Positions 1 to 9,312 of a stretch of DNA of 33,743 nucleotides are shown piece by piece. Under the pieces are notes generated by a model. The model did no database searches, was not told where the DNA came from, and saw only the letters and a list, made by a program, of their open reading frames with translations. The DNA comes from Apophysomyces variabilis. Its lineage: Eukaryota > Mucoromycota > Mucoromycetes > Mucorales > Mucoraceae. Positions within the stretch are counted from its first letter, which is position 1. Every line of letters starts with the position of its first letter. A program made the translations under genes and the position numbers. The stretch covers positions 1-33,743 of the forward strand of contig MZZL01000011.1 in the NCBI GenBank assembly GCA_002749535.1, given 5' to 3'.

Positions 1-150
1 ACCCTAAACCCTAAACCCTAAACCCTAAACCCTAAACCCTAAACCCTAAACCCTAAACCCTAAACCCTAAACCCTAAACCCTAAACCCTAAACCCTAAAC
101 CCTAACCCTAAGCCCTAAACCCTAAACCCTAAATCCTAAACCCTAAATCC
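1..150. repeat. Telomere, (CCCTAAA)n
   Basis: Head-to-tail CCCTAAA units run from the first base, essentially perfect to about position 105. After that CCCTAA and AGCCCTAAA variants appear. The C-rich strand reads inward from base 1, as expected at the left end of a linear chromosome. The G-rich unit is TTTAGGG, the Arabidopsis-type repeat also known from oomycetes and some algae; most fungi use TTAGGG. The array gives both the chromosome position of the window and a constraint on the organism. Confidence 0.97.
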
Positions 151-410
151 TAAATCCTAAACCATATATCCTAAACCATACATCCTAAAGTCTAAACATT
201 AAATCCTAAATCCTGAATTCCGAATCCTGTACCCTAACAGCTAGTCCTATATATAAAGCCTGGATCCTATATCATGTTTCTAAATTCTAAATCCTAGAAC
301 CTAAATCCTAAATCCTAAATCCTAAAGTATGAATCTTGTTGCTCTATCCTAAATCTTAAATCCTGAACTCTGAATTATAAATTATATGCTCTAAATCATA
401 AAGCTTTAAT
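151..410. repeat. Degenerate telomere-like repeats
   Basis: Units such as AATCCTAAA, TATATCCTAAA and AATCCTGAA continue the telomeric phase with growing numbers of substitutions and then fade out near 410. Many changes are CCC to TCC, that is C-to-T. This looks like old telomeric sequence no longer renewed by telomerase, a normal proximal telomere boundary. Confidence 0.85.
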
Positions 411-949
411 ATATATTAAATTTTTAAATATTTAAACTATTATCAACTTATATAATATGGATTATTATTATTATTTATGGTTAATTTTCAGATCATATAT
501 TGTAAGTAACTGTATATTATGTCAATTTGTGTCATCATCCTATATATACCAAATTAGTGTTTCGTTATACTACATCGAAGATAGAATATAATAATCTTTA
601 TTCCTACAGCTATTCTATGGCCCAATTCTGTCTTCCCTGATTATTTCTGCAACTGTTAATGTAACACTGCATGAGGCTGTACTTATCTGCACAGCCTATA
701 CTATTTGACAGTTTTAGAAACATGATCCTTTTTCTATACTAGGAACAGGATAACTCATCATGAATCTTGACGGAACTAATAAAAAGGCTAGTGTAAAGCA
801 CCTGATGAAGCTTCAAATCGAAGCAAAAGGAACTTTCTAGTATTTCTATGCCTTTCTTTGTTACTTTCTTACTCGTGGTTTTTTTTTTCTTTTATACCCT
901 GAAGGTCTTCCTTCAAAAGACTGACTTAGCAAGACAATTACTCATTTGA
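411..949. other. AT-rich subtelomeric spacer, no gene seen
   Basis: I find no convincing coding frame, RNA gene or repeat array here. The stretch from about 730 to 940 may belong to the truncated CACTA element that follows, but I could not align it to the related element near 15.6 kb. The clear similarity starts only at about 950. Confidence 0.5.
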
Positions 950-2279
950 TGATATTTGGTTGGAAGATATTTCTTTTTGGATATAAATAAGTTAAGTGCT
1001 TTATTCTTTATGTATGGATCTTACTTTGGCAGAGAATAAAAACTAATTAGCAAACCTGAAACTTTACGTTTTTCTAAAAGGTGCAATTGTGTATGCGCGA
1101 TTCCTAGGAACTGCGTCAATATTTATATCATATGCTTCTAAAAAGAATTTTTTTCTTTTTTATGAGATTATTCACATTTTCTTTTCTTTATCCCTTTCTT
1201 TCACAAACTTTTTCCTCTACTTTTTTTTTTACTCTATGGTGTTTTAGTACTTCTTCATCGACAAACTCACTTTCACAATGTTGATGATATATCATCCTAA
1301 TAATATACAACCTTGACCTGAAACTATGTTCTTTGCTGGTAAGCTTTTATTTTTTGTTTGACAGAATCTCATTCTTTTTTCTTTTGATAGCTGGCATGTT
1401 CTCTACACTTTGAGTAAGCATGCTTGTTACTTTTAACTAAGGTACTTTGATTGACTTACTTAGGCTTAGCTAACCTTTACTTTCTTTTATCATTTAGAAT
1501 AGTTTTCCTCTTTTTAAACTGGACATAGAAAAGCATGACACACTTTTAATGGTATAGAAACTTTTTTATACTGTAATGTTAATTATTTATATAGAAGTAG
1601 CTCTTTGTAGGCTTATCAGAGATCTTGCTAACTGTTATTGCTATGCTGTCTTAGGTATGCTAACATGTTTTAGCTTTTAATATATTTTATTAACTATTAT
1701 GTTTAATTATTTTTCTTTTATCCTTTAGTAACTAGGTAAGACTATATAGATCCAATTGTAAAATTAGCTATTAATAGTATATTACTTTGTAAAAGCTTCA
1801 ATAAAACAAAAGCATTTTTTTCTTTATATATACAATTAAAGCAGTATCCTTAGGAATGATAAAGGAGTATATTTTATTAGTTAAAGTAATGCATGTGATA
1901 GGAAAAGCTTCCAATTAAAAAGACTAGATAAGAACAGTTAGCTCCAATAGAATGTATCATTTCAAATAAGTTGATCCAATAAAATCATTTAAAGAAAGGA
2001 ATATGATTGAATGAAGATATAACAGTAACCTTTAATATATAATACTTGATCTAATAATATCAATATAATGGTTTCTGACATATAGCACTTTATCCAATAG
2101 TTGAACGTTGGGGGGTGGTAGAAAGGTGGTGGAAAAGATGGTGGAAGGTACATTTTACAAACCTTTGAAGAGATTCTACTGCGCAGTGGAAAAGTGATGG
2201 AAAGGTGGTGGAAAGGTAGTGGAATTTCAGATTCTACCAAGTTTCTACCGATGGTAGAATCTTTTTTTGACTGCAGTGT
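950..2279 (+). mobile_element. CACTA element D, right-end fragment
   Basis: This 1.3-kb stretch is colinear with 15700-16991, the right end of CACTA element A. Shared landmarks include TTTGGTTGGAAGATATTTC, the TTACTTTGGCAGA block, TTTCACAAACTTTTTCCTC and the final ACTGCAGTG. It ends at 2279 with ACTGCAGTG, the complement of a CACTGCAGT terminus, so 2279 is a transposon end. No transposase or left end is visible: the element is cut off on the telomere side. Beyond 2279 lies the gag gene of retroelement E, which D interrupts. It carries no intact gene. Confidence 0.8.
2105..2279. repeat. Subterminal repeat array of element D
   Basis: At least six copies of a GGTGG(T/A)GGAAAGG-like motif stand next to each other. 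Inverted copies (TTCTACCAAG, TTTCTACCG) follow and run to the CAGTG terminus. Such arrays near CACTA ends are known binding sites for the element's accessory DNA-binding protein. The array occupies the same place as the GGGTAAAATG array of element A but has a different core motif. Confidence 0.75.
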
Positions 2280-2900
2280 ACTAGTGTTTGCAAGTTCTTC
2301 AGTAAGACTTGCAGATGGGCTGTATACTGCAGTCCCTGAATAAAATGATCCACCACATCTTCTTTGTATATGTCTTGAAGATCAAGCATGATGTCATGGA
2401 ATGTATGATGTATTCATAGATTGATTAGGTTTGCTGAAGTTCTTTAATGCGTTGTCAAGCCAGTTTAGAAGCATTACTAGGCTTAAACTTGGCATGAAAA
2501 AGGTCTTTAAAATCTTGTTAGGTGGTTGGAATAGCGCTTTCACCATTTTCATTGATTGTTGTTTTGAGATGTCACCACCAAGTTGCTGCTACTTCATGAA
2601 GCAGGGTGGAAGCATAAAGGATATGTTATGTTTCATCAAGTCCAGAGAGGTCTGCAAATTTTTTGAAGGTATGTATCCAAGTTTCAATGGCTGTTGATGA
2701 TCATTCGCCTTTGAACATATTGGGCTGAACAGGTTGCACATTTTTCAGTAGTCCATTACTGGTGGGTCAGTGGTTGCTGACTTCTTGTTGCATAAGCCGC
2801 AATTCAGTTTGTTGTTGCTGAATAAATTCTAGCATTCAGGCTATCGTGGCCATCATATCCTGAGTGTTTGTATTTGTCATAATCGGTTATTGTTGTTCAG
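2280..2900 (-). pseudogene. Ty3/gypsy gag fragment, element E
   Basis: Read on the minus strand from an ATG near 2880, the frame gives a retroelement gag: a glutamine-rich start (QQQQTELRLMQQEV), then TWIHTFKKFADLSGLDE, an FHAKFKPSNASKLA block and IKELQQT. These match gag of element F block by block (W..TVDKYGDL, FHKEFKPSNAAQLA, LQRLEQNGSI). The frame has many stops and at least one shift. It stops at 2280, where CACTA fragment D begins, so protease and polymerase are missing. Gag would form the cytoplasmic particle. This copy is dead. Confidence 0.75.
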
Positions 2901-2921
2901 CAGTGAAAGTGAGGTCGTTGG

Positions 2922-2936
2922 TTATCAGCTACCAAT
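2922..2936 (-). promoter_or_regulatory. Primer binding site of element E
   Basis: On the minus strand the LTR end TGACA is followed by two bases and then TGGTAGCTGATAACC. A PBS beginning TGG pairs with the CCA end of a tRNA, here one ending in ATCAGCTACCA. The same site recurs in elements F and G. Confidence 0.65.
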
Positions 2937-3256
2937 TGTCATTTTTATAAAGTCGATTCACAGCTACTGTTTTGGACGTGAGTTGCCAATCAAGCTGGAA
3001 TATAGAAATCATAAAGGAACAGAAGTAAAAGATAAAAGTGTGTAAGGAAATTCGATGATGTTTATTTTTCACAAACTATCCAAAGTATTTATATATATGA
3101 TATTTCTATAATTTTCTATGAGGCTGAAGATGTGAGAAATATCTAGGAACTTCTTGAAAACCAACCGCAACTTTGAGAACTTCTTAGAAGGCTTTAGTAA
3201 AAAGAGTCTTTGCGTTCATGCACTGATTCTAGCTCTGACAGTGTGTGTCATCGCTG
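2937..3256 (-). repeat. LTR of element E, distal part displaced by element F
   Basis: Starting next to the PBS (plus-strand TGTCATTTTTATAAAG), this is non-coding sequence that should be E's 5' LTR. It is cut at 3256 by insertion of element F and should resume after F at 8645. Its outer limit is uncertain; an ACA near 8757 is one candidate. I could not compare it with a second copy because E's 3' end is not in the window. Confidence 0.55.
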
Positions 3257-3619
3257 TGTTATTGCCATATTCTGAGCTGGAAATCCAATGGCCAGATAGG
3301 GTTGAGACAGGTGTAGAAGACAATGAAATAAAAGATAAATGGATATATGATGATCCTTTATTCTTTTTGATCATCTGCATATTTATATCTTTTTGCTACA
3401 ATTGTAATTATATAATAATAGTAGTGATAACTATAAGAAAGGAAAAACTATGACAATATGGTGAAACTGTAACCATAAAGAGGGGCTCAGCAATGTATGG
3501 CAACAAATCAGAAATGGACTTCTTGAAGATGCCTGTTTTTGGAATGATGACTGAAGCAAAAAGGAAGTTACCCTTTATAGATCTTGGCTGTAATTGGTCA
3601 GAAGTTCTTGACTACAACA
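3257..3619 (-). repeat. 3' LTR of element F
   Basis: This 363-bp copy aligns end to end, apparently without net length change, with 8278-8640. I counted roughly 37 differences by eye (about 10%), of which all but one or two are transitions. The minus-strand PPT lies directly against its inner end at 3620. Confidence 0.93.
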
Positions 3620-3632
3620 TTATCTCCTTCCC
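3620..3632 (-). promoter_or_regulatory. Polypurine tract of element F
   Basis: On the minus strand GGGAAGGAGATAA lies directly against the LTR start TGTTGTAGTC. A purine run at this position primes plus-strand DNA synthesis in LTR elements. It independently fixes the LTR boundary and the element's orientation. Confidence 0.85.
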
Positions 3633-3639
3633 AGAATGT

Positions 3640-4880
3640 TGGTTATCCTTAACTAATAAGGAAAGGGTTGCTTGTTGGAACTGTTGTTAGTCAGCAGCAT
3701 AAGCTGTTATGGGATTGTACTATGGCTTAGTAATAAAGCTTATAGAGTAAATGGGCCATAGATAATTGGTGTGTACCTATGAGGAATAGACTTGTCCTTC
3801 AGTATCTTAGAGTTGGTAGATATCAGATTCTGGTTTTGTGTTGATAATGAGGTAGGGTCCTTTCTAGTTATATTTAAGGCTGAACTTGTTTTCATGTCAC
3901 ATCAACACTAAATTACTAACAGCAAATACTTGATGTTTCATAGCTGTATCCCACAGTGCCTTGTCTTTTTGAGCAGTTTGCTTCAAATGGTTGGTTGCTT
4001 CTATATACATTTTACAGAGATGGCATAAATCTGGTAAGTGGGATTCTACTAAAGCTTGATGTTCACCTATGTCTTCTACAGTGAGAAAAGGTTGAAAAAT
4101 GTTACCAGGTAAAGTGAGATCTTGGCCATACACCAAATAGAATAGGCTCACACCAGTAGAACAATGTTTTTGAACATGACAGGCAAATAAAGAGGTATCT
4201 AGATATTCATCCCATTGAGATATAGCACTATTGACATATTTTCATAGCATATCTTTGAGTATTCCATTTGTTTATTTGCATTTGCCATTTGATTGGGGAT
4301 GAAAAGCAAAAGTCTGGCTGTAATGTAGTTTGAGGCGACCCATGTAGGAAGCAAGGATATTTGACATGAAGTTTGCACTATAATTGGTAACAATCTCTGC
4401 TAGACAACCAAAATATATAATAATTTCTTCAAATAGGAAGTTAGCAATTGCTGCTCCAGTTGCATTGGGTACAGTATGAGCTATAGTCTAATTGGTTGTG
4501 TAGTCTACCGTAACAAGGATCCATCTGTTTCCCTTGGTGGTAGTTAGTAATTCTCTAATGAAATTGAGATGCCAGTATGCAAAAGTGGGAGGTACATCTA
4601 AGGGTTTTATTGGTGCATGGTGTGTTTTACAATCAGACCTTGCCACTAATTGGCACTGTGGGCAGCTTTTAATCTAGTCTTGAATGTCTTGCTTCATATC
4701 TGGCCACTACTAGCATTTCTTGATTAAATCATAAACAGTCAATTTACCCAAATGGCCAAATCTTGTGTAGAAATATCAAACAATTTCTGCATGCCTAGCA
4801 AAAAGTGCAAACTAAATTTTTTGGATGGAGTCACCTATCTTAACCTTGCAAAATACTTGATCTGCATCAATTACAAACTT
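3640..4880 (-). pseudogene. Integrase of element F, inactivated
   Basis: The minus-strand frame shows the zinc-binding part (HLGKLTVYDLIKKC, then CPQCQ), the core starting WILVTVDYTT with the first Asp, then IVTNYSANF, HPQSNGKCK*TNGILK, and a C-terminal stretch with SLFYLVYGQDLTLPG typical of Ty3/gypsy integrases. The enzyme would insert the cDNA into the genome. The second catalytic Asp, normally in a TD-x-G-x-x-F context, reads Asn here, and the Glu normally found in the NG-x-x-E block reads Lys beside a stop. The active site is therefore lost twice over. Several further stops interrupt the frame. Confidence 0.85.
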
Positions 4881-4889
4881 GTCACAATG

Positions 4890-6443
4890 TTTTAATAGAA
4901 GATCCTTGTATATAGCGGGCCACTCTGTTTCTGGCTTGATATAGAATTTGGGCCAGTCTGATTCTTATATTACCTTGACTGCATAAAGGTAATCTGATTC
5001 TAGTGAACTTTCTTTGGAGACACAGTTTGGTCCATCATGCTGAGATAGAGTATCTAGGATATGGTTTTCTTTACCAGGCTTATACTGAATATGCAGATCG
5101 TAGCATTCTATCTCTGCAATCCACCATATCAGGCAAGGTGTCAGTTTGGCTTACATATGGAAATATCAGAGAGAATGGTGGTCAATGTATATTATATATG
5201 GTCTTCCTTTGATGTAACAACGCCAGGTCCATAATGCATGTAAGATAGCCAATAACTCTCTTTCTTATGCTGAATAATTGCGTTCTACAGCTAATAACTT
5301 CTTAGACTCAAACGCTAGTGGGTGCATTAGACTATCTGGTCCCTCTTGTAACAACACTGCGCCAATTCCAAAATTAGATGCATCAGTCTCTATCACAAAG
5401 AGAAGCTCCAGGTTTGGGGATATCAGGATAGGTGCATTAGTCATTCTAGACTTGACCTCTTTAAATGCTGTTTGACAGTTAGGCGTCCATGTTATCACTC
5501 ATTTCTTTGTACCTGTTCCCTTGGTCAGGTCAGTTAATAGGGCTGTAATTGTTAAGAAGTTGCAAATAAAGCGTCAGTAATGGGATCCAAGTCCAATGGA
5601 CTGTCATACTTCCTGTACATTGGTTGGTACCAGCCAGTCTTAAATCGCCTTAACCTTATCAGTTGATGGACATATACCTTTGCCAGACACCTAGAAACCC
5701 ATAAACTATAGTTTGGTCTTGTTGAACTCACATTTCTTGAGGTTAGCAATGAGTTTAGCTTCTCGGAGATGTTCCAACACCTGTTTTATGTGTTTTTGGT
5801 ATTCTTCTTCTGTCTTGCTGTAGATCAAGATATCATCCAAGTAAACCAGTGTGAACTTGTTAAGATAATCACTGAGCACAGAGTTCATTAACCATTGGAA
5901 TGTAGGTGGAGCGTTTGTGAGCCCAAACAGAAGAACTAAGAATTTATATGACCTATAACATATGTTGAACGCCGTCTTTGGTATGTCATCTTTACAAATA
6001 TGAACCTGGTGGTATCCACTCTTCAGATCAATACTTGAAAACCACTTGGCACCACTTAGACGTTCTAAACATTCGTCAATTCTGAGCAGTGGATGTGCAT
6101 TCTGGTGGGTAACTTAGTTAATCATGCAATAATCCACATATAGACGCATGGATCCATCCTTCTTCTGCACAAATAGTACTAGGGCACCCCATGGAGAAGA
6201 GCTTGGGTAGATTAATCTGAGGTCAAGCAACTCCTTTAGCTGTTTGTGTAGTTCATCCAATTTAAGAAGACTCATCTTGTAGGGATGGCAATTGATTAGC
6301 AGAGCATCTCCTGTATCAATGACATGTTCTACTGCTCATTCTGGTGGTAGTCCTGGTAACTTGTCTTGGAAGACGTCCTTATATTCTTTGACTAGCTCCT
6401 TGACTTGCAGACCTTTTTCTTGACTAGTTTCTTTTGGATCCTC
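4890..6443 (-). pseudogene. Reverse transcriptase-RNase H of element F
   Basis: The minus-strand translation runs through LPGLPPE (the lead-in), [18 protein letters not shown], the [18 protein letters not shown] block, SSIDLKSGYHQV, LLFGLTNAPPTFQ and the catalytic LVYLDDILIYSK near 5830. The connection and RNase H follow: TDASNFGIGAVLLQ, PLAFESKKL, then the IQYKPGKEN block. This is the standard Ty3/gypsy polymerase that copies the RNA to DNA in the particle. YLDD is intact, but at least six in-frame stops break the protein, for example after NKTKL and in the RNase H part. The longest open pieces are 60-77 codons. Confidence 0.88.
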
Positions 6444-7070
6444 TCATAGATAGCATATAAACATGGCCTCCTGTTCTTTCTTATGTTTAATCTGTTGAAC
6501 TTGCCAATGAGATATCAGATAGGCTAAATCAGATACTTCCCAAGTATTGATTGGACAGAGTATGTAATCTTGGCCATTCTTCTGGATCTTCCAAGTATCC
6601 ATATTCCAGTCTGGTATCAGTTTCATTTCTTTGATCCAATCGCATTCAATAATGAGATCAAACTTCATATCAAACATATATGCACATGTCTCATAGATCA
6701 GACCTCCTGCATTCAACTGTAGAATGACTTTGTCAGTGATGTTCATCCTATGCCCGCCAGTGGTTTCAACCTGTCGATTTTCTATAGCTAACCTGGGGAG
6801 TCTGTGTATGATGTGTGGTGAGACATAAGTGGCAGATGCACCACTGTCCAAGAGGGCCTGACATTTTTGCTCATTGCAGATCATCTCATACAGGGGTAAA
6901 TCAGACGTCTTTATTGTGTTCAGCTTTTCCATATAACTAAGATCATCTTCAAATGTCTTAAAATCTTCCATTTGGCTTGATACTTCTAATAAGTGAGGAG
7001 TTGATTCTTCTTCTCCCTGTAATACCAGATCTTGGATAACCAAGTTAAGGGATGGTGTTGGTTTGCGCAA
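6444..7070 (-). CDS. Aspartic protease segment of element F pol
   Basis: A 208-codon open stretch carries the retropepsin signature LLDSGASATYVS, preceded by LYEMICNEQKCQ and followed by MFDMKFDLIIECDWIKEM, the second conserved block (normally I-L-G-x-x-W). The protease cuts the gag-pol polyprotein. This is the longest open piece of element F. It ends in a stop before the reverse transcriptase frame, so in its present form it could only be an isolated domain. The N-terminal acidic linker (EEESTPHLLE) separates it from gag. The Gly of the ILG motif reads Glu-Cys, another likely decay change. Confidence 0.8.
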   Translation of the reverse strand: MRKPTPSLNLVIQDLVLQGEEESTPHLLEVSSQMEDFKTFEDDLSYMEKLNTIKTSDLPLYEMICNEQKCQALLDSGASATYVSPHIIHRLPRLAIENRQVETTGGHRMNITDKVILQLNAGGLIYETCAYMFDMKFDLIIECDWIKEMKLIPDWNMDTWKIQKNGQDYILCPINTWEVSDLAYLISHWQVQQIKHKKEQEAMFICYL

Positions 7071-7074
7071 AGGG

Positions 7075-8267
7075 ACTCTCTTTAATCCTGACGCGCTTCC
7101 TCTTTTAAATCACCCTCCTTCTTTTGATTGTTTGGTCTTGAGTGATTGTTCAACATAGGAGGTGATGGGCAATTACAAGCAATGTGGCCTTGTCCACCAC
7201 AGTTGTAGCATTTCTGATAGCCTGCTTGATATGTGGTTTTTCTATTCCACTATTGTCCAACACCATGATGCCAGTTAGATGAATTCGTAGCCTTAATCAT
7301 GTCCAGATCCATTGGTGTTGGGCCTTGGTCTTCCTGTAGAACCCGGTACTGCCTTGTGAAGTGACCAAATTTCTCTTGTATACCTTGTGCACATTCTCAA
7401 GCAGATTTGAAATCCTCTGCTGCGTTATAAGCTTCCATCAAGGATTTTGGGCAACTGAGAAGCACTTGCAACCTAGTGTCATACTTGAGACCCTGTGTGA
7501 ACTGATGGACTGAGTCTTCTTCATACATATCTGGGAGATTGAGCATGATATTGCAGAACGCCACAATGTATTCTCAGATGCTCCCATTTTGTTCTAATCT
7601 TTGAAGTTGCTAATGGGCGAGCTGAGCAGCATTGCTAGGCTTGAATTCCTTGTGGAAGACCTCCTTGAAGTTGTGCCATGTTTTTGGTATCATTGAGTTA
7701 CCAGTATATTCATTAACAGTTGTTTCCAGATGTCACCACCAGATAGCTGCACTATCTCTCAGTAGGGTTGACGTGTACAAAACTCATTGCTCATCAGTGA
7801 GTTCAGTCAAATCACCATATTTGTCAACAGTGTGTAACCATGCCTCAACTGTGGCTGATGAACGTTTACTATAGAAAACTTTAGGTTGCACCAGTTTCAC
7901 AGATCAAGGCAGAATGCTTGCTATTTTCTATGCATTGGCTGCTTCCTAACACAGCGCCTTAATCTCCTCTTGTTGGGCTTATAATTGTGCTAACATCCCT
8001 TAGAGAGTCATCATCAAATTATTCTATTCGTTTGTGGTTTATTTTTCCTTTTTCACATGCCTTCTGAAATGTCTTGCCAATTCTTTTTGCCTTCTCACAT
8101 AATAACTATAAACTCTTGCTTGACAACTTAATACATTGCTCTTCTGGTATAGCAACTGACTGTTCTCTTCTTAAGTACTCCAACCAGTATTTTTCTGGCA
8201 GATATTCCAGGACAAACTCTTAAATTACTAACTTCTTCTATTGTTTGGTGGTAAAGGAACTTGTCAT
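7075..8267 (-). pseudogene. Gag of element F with zinc knuckle
   Basis: The minus-strand frame begins at an ATG inside or next to the PBS (about 8267). It then contains a poorly conserved N-terminus and the capsid-like core (AWLHTVDKYGDLTEL, FHKEFKPSNAAQLAH, FTQGLKYDTRLQVLL). An intact CCHC knuckle, CYNCGGQGHIACNC, lies near 7170-7210, and a basic tail leads into the protease. Gag packages the element RNA. Several stops and shifts break it, while the knuckle keeps all four ligands. Gag E (2280-2900) is a relative. Confidence 0.85.
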
Positions 8268-8276
8268 TAGCTACCA
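8263..8276 (-). promoter_or_regulatory. Primer binding site of element F
   Basis: The minus strand reads ...AATGACA, one T, then TGGTAGCTAATGAC just inside the 5' LTR. It pairs with the CCA end of a tRNA and closely matches the sites in E and G. The gag ATG seems to overlap it. Confidence 0.75.
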
Positions 8277-8277
8277 A

Positions 8278-8640
8278 TGTCATTGCCCTATTCTGAGCTA
8301 GAAATCTAATGGCCAGATAGGGTTAAAACAAGTATAGAAGACAATGAAATAAAAGATAAATGGATATATGATGATCCTTTATTCTTTTCAATCATCTGCA
8401 TATTTATATCTTTTTGCTACAATTGTAATTACATAATAATAGTGGTGATAACTATAAGAAAGAAAAAACTATGACAATATGGTGAAACTGTAACCATGAA
8501 AAGAGGCTCAGCAATGTATGGCGACAGATTAGAAATGAACTTCTTGAAGATGCCTGTTTTTAGAATGATGGCTAAAGCAAAAAGGAAGTTATCTTTTATA
8601 GATTTTGGCTGTGATTGGTTGGAAGTTTTTGACTATGACA
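8278..8640 (-). repeat. 5' LTR of element F
   Basis: This 363-bp partner of 3257-3619 should hold the element's promoter, read on the minus strand. It is richer in A/T at most sites that differ from the other copy, as expected if it lost more C and G by deamination. Confidence 0.92.
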
Positions 8641-8644
8641 GCTG

Positions 8645-9294
8645 AATTCTGATCTCTGGAATTCAGACTTCTTTTGTGTGGACCTTGAGATGGATGAATG
8701 AATCAGATCAATTGTTGAGGTAGAAAAAATGGAAGAAGATAATGTTTGAGATTATAACATCACAAAACATCATCTATCAAATAGTTGCCCTTAGAAAAGT
8801 TTTAAAAATAGAATTGTTTTGCTGTTATCTATCAGGCACAATAATATAAATAGAGAGAAAGGCAATATAATAAAAAATTATCTTTTTTTATGATCCTTAT
8901 TTTTATTTATCTTATTGTTTCCTTGATCTGCTGCAAGTGTGACCAATCAACTATGTTACAGTGATTCAGAATAAAACTCAGATCCAAGGAAATGACATAT
9001 GTTTGTTGTGTCATATATCTTTTACCTCTTTTAGAATCCCTTTGTACAACTATGCCTCTTAGTAGCATAGGCCTGTTCAATATGAGTCATTGTGACATTG
9101 TAATGTAAGCAATACTCTATAACTTACCTCAGATCAAGTTGACAACAATTGTATTAGAATTAGGCAATATAAATATGAGCAAAGCAAAACAAATAAACAA
9201 CATGCATTATTTGTCTTTATTTTATTATTATCACTCTCATCTATCTTCCTCAGTGATCTTGTATAGTTATATCAGATCAAGGATTGATATGACA
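8645..9294. repeat. Remains of LTR E, then 5' LTR of element G
   Basis: No coding frame is seen. The left part should be the rest of E's LTR, displaced by F. The right part ends in GATATGACA at 9294, two bases before a PBS, and so is the 5' LTR of plus-strand element G. It has AATATAAATATGAGC (TATA-like) near 9165-9180 and a T-rich end suitable for promoter and RNA 3'-end functions. I could not place the left boundary because G's 3' LTR lies outside the window. Confidence 0.55.
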
Positions 9295-9296
9295 TC

Positions 9297-9312
9297 TGGT
9301 AGCTGATGAAAA
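9297..9312 (+). promoter_or_regulatory. Primer binding site of element G
   Basis: TGGTAGCTGATGAAAA follows the LTR end GACA by two bases. It shares TGGTAGCT(G/A)AT with elements E and F, implying that all three use the same tRNA primer. Confidence 0.7.

Larger units (their letters stand above)
3257..8640 (-). mobile_element. Complete Ty3/gypsy LTR retrotransposon F
   Basis: The element is 5,384 bp and closed by two 363-bp direct LTRs (3257-3619 and 8278-8640), both TG...CA, with outer ends TGT and ACA. The flanking bases are GCTG on both sides (3253-3256 and 8641-8644), a 4-bp target duplication. On the minus strand the order is LTR, PBS, gag with zinc knuckle, aspartic protease, reverse transcriptase, RNase H, integrase, PPT, LTR, which is the Ty3/gypsy order (integrase after RNase H). 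It sits inside the LTR of older element E. Frames are interrupted many times, so it is non-autonomous. Confidence 0.93.

Noticed and set aside
2431..2697. 88-codon plus-strand frame
   Set aside because: It is the antisense shadow of gag E; the plus-strand frame at 7632-7874 is likewise the shadow of gag F.
3154..3453. 99-codon plus-strand frame with a hydrophobic segment
   Set aside because: It crosses the E-LTR to F-LTR junction at 3257, so it was created by the insertion and cannot be an old gene.
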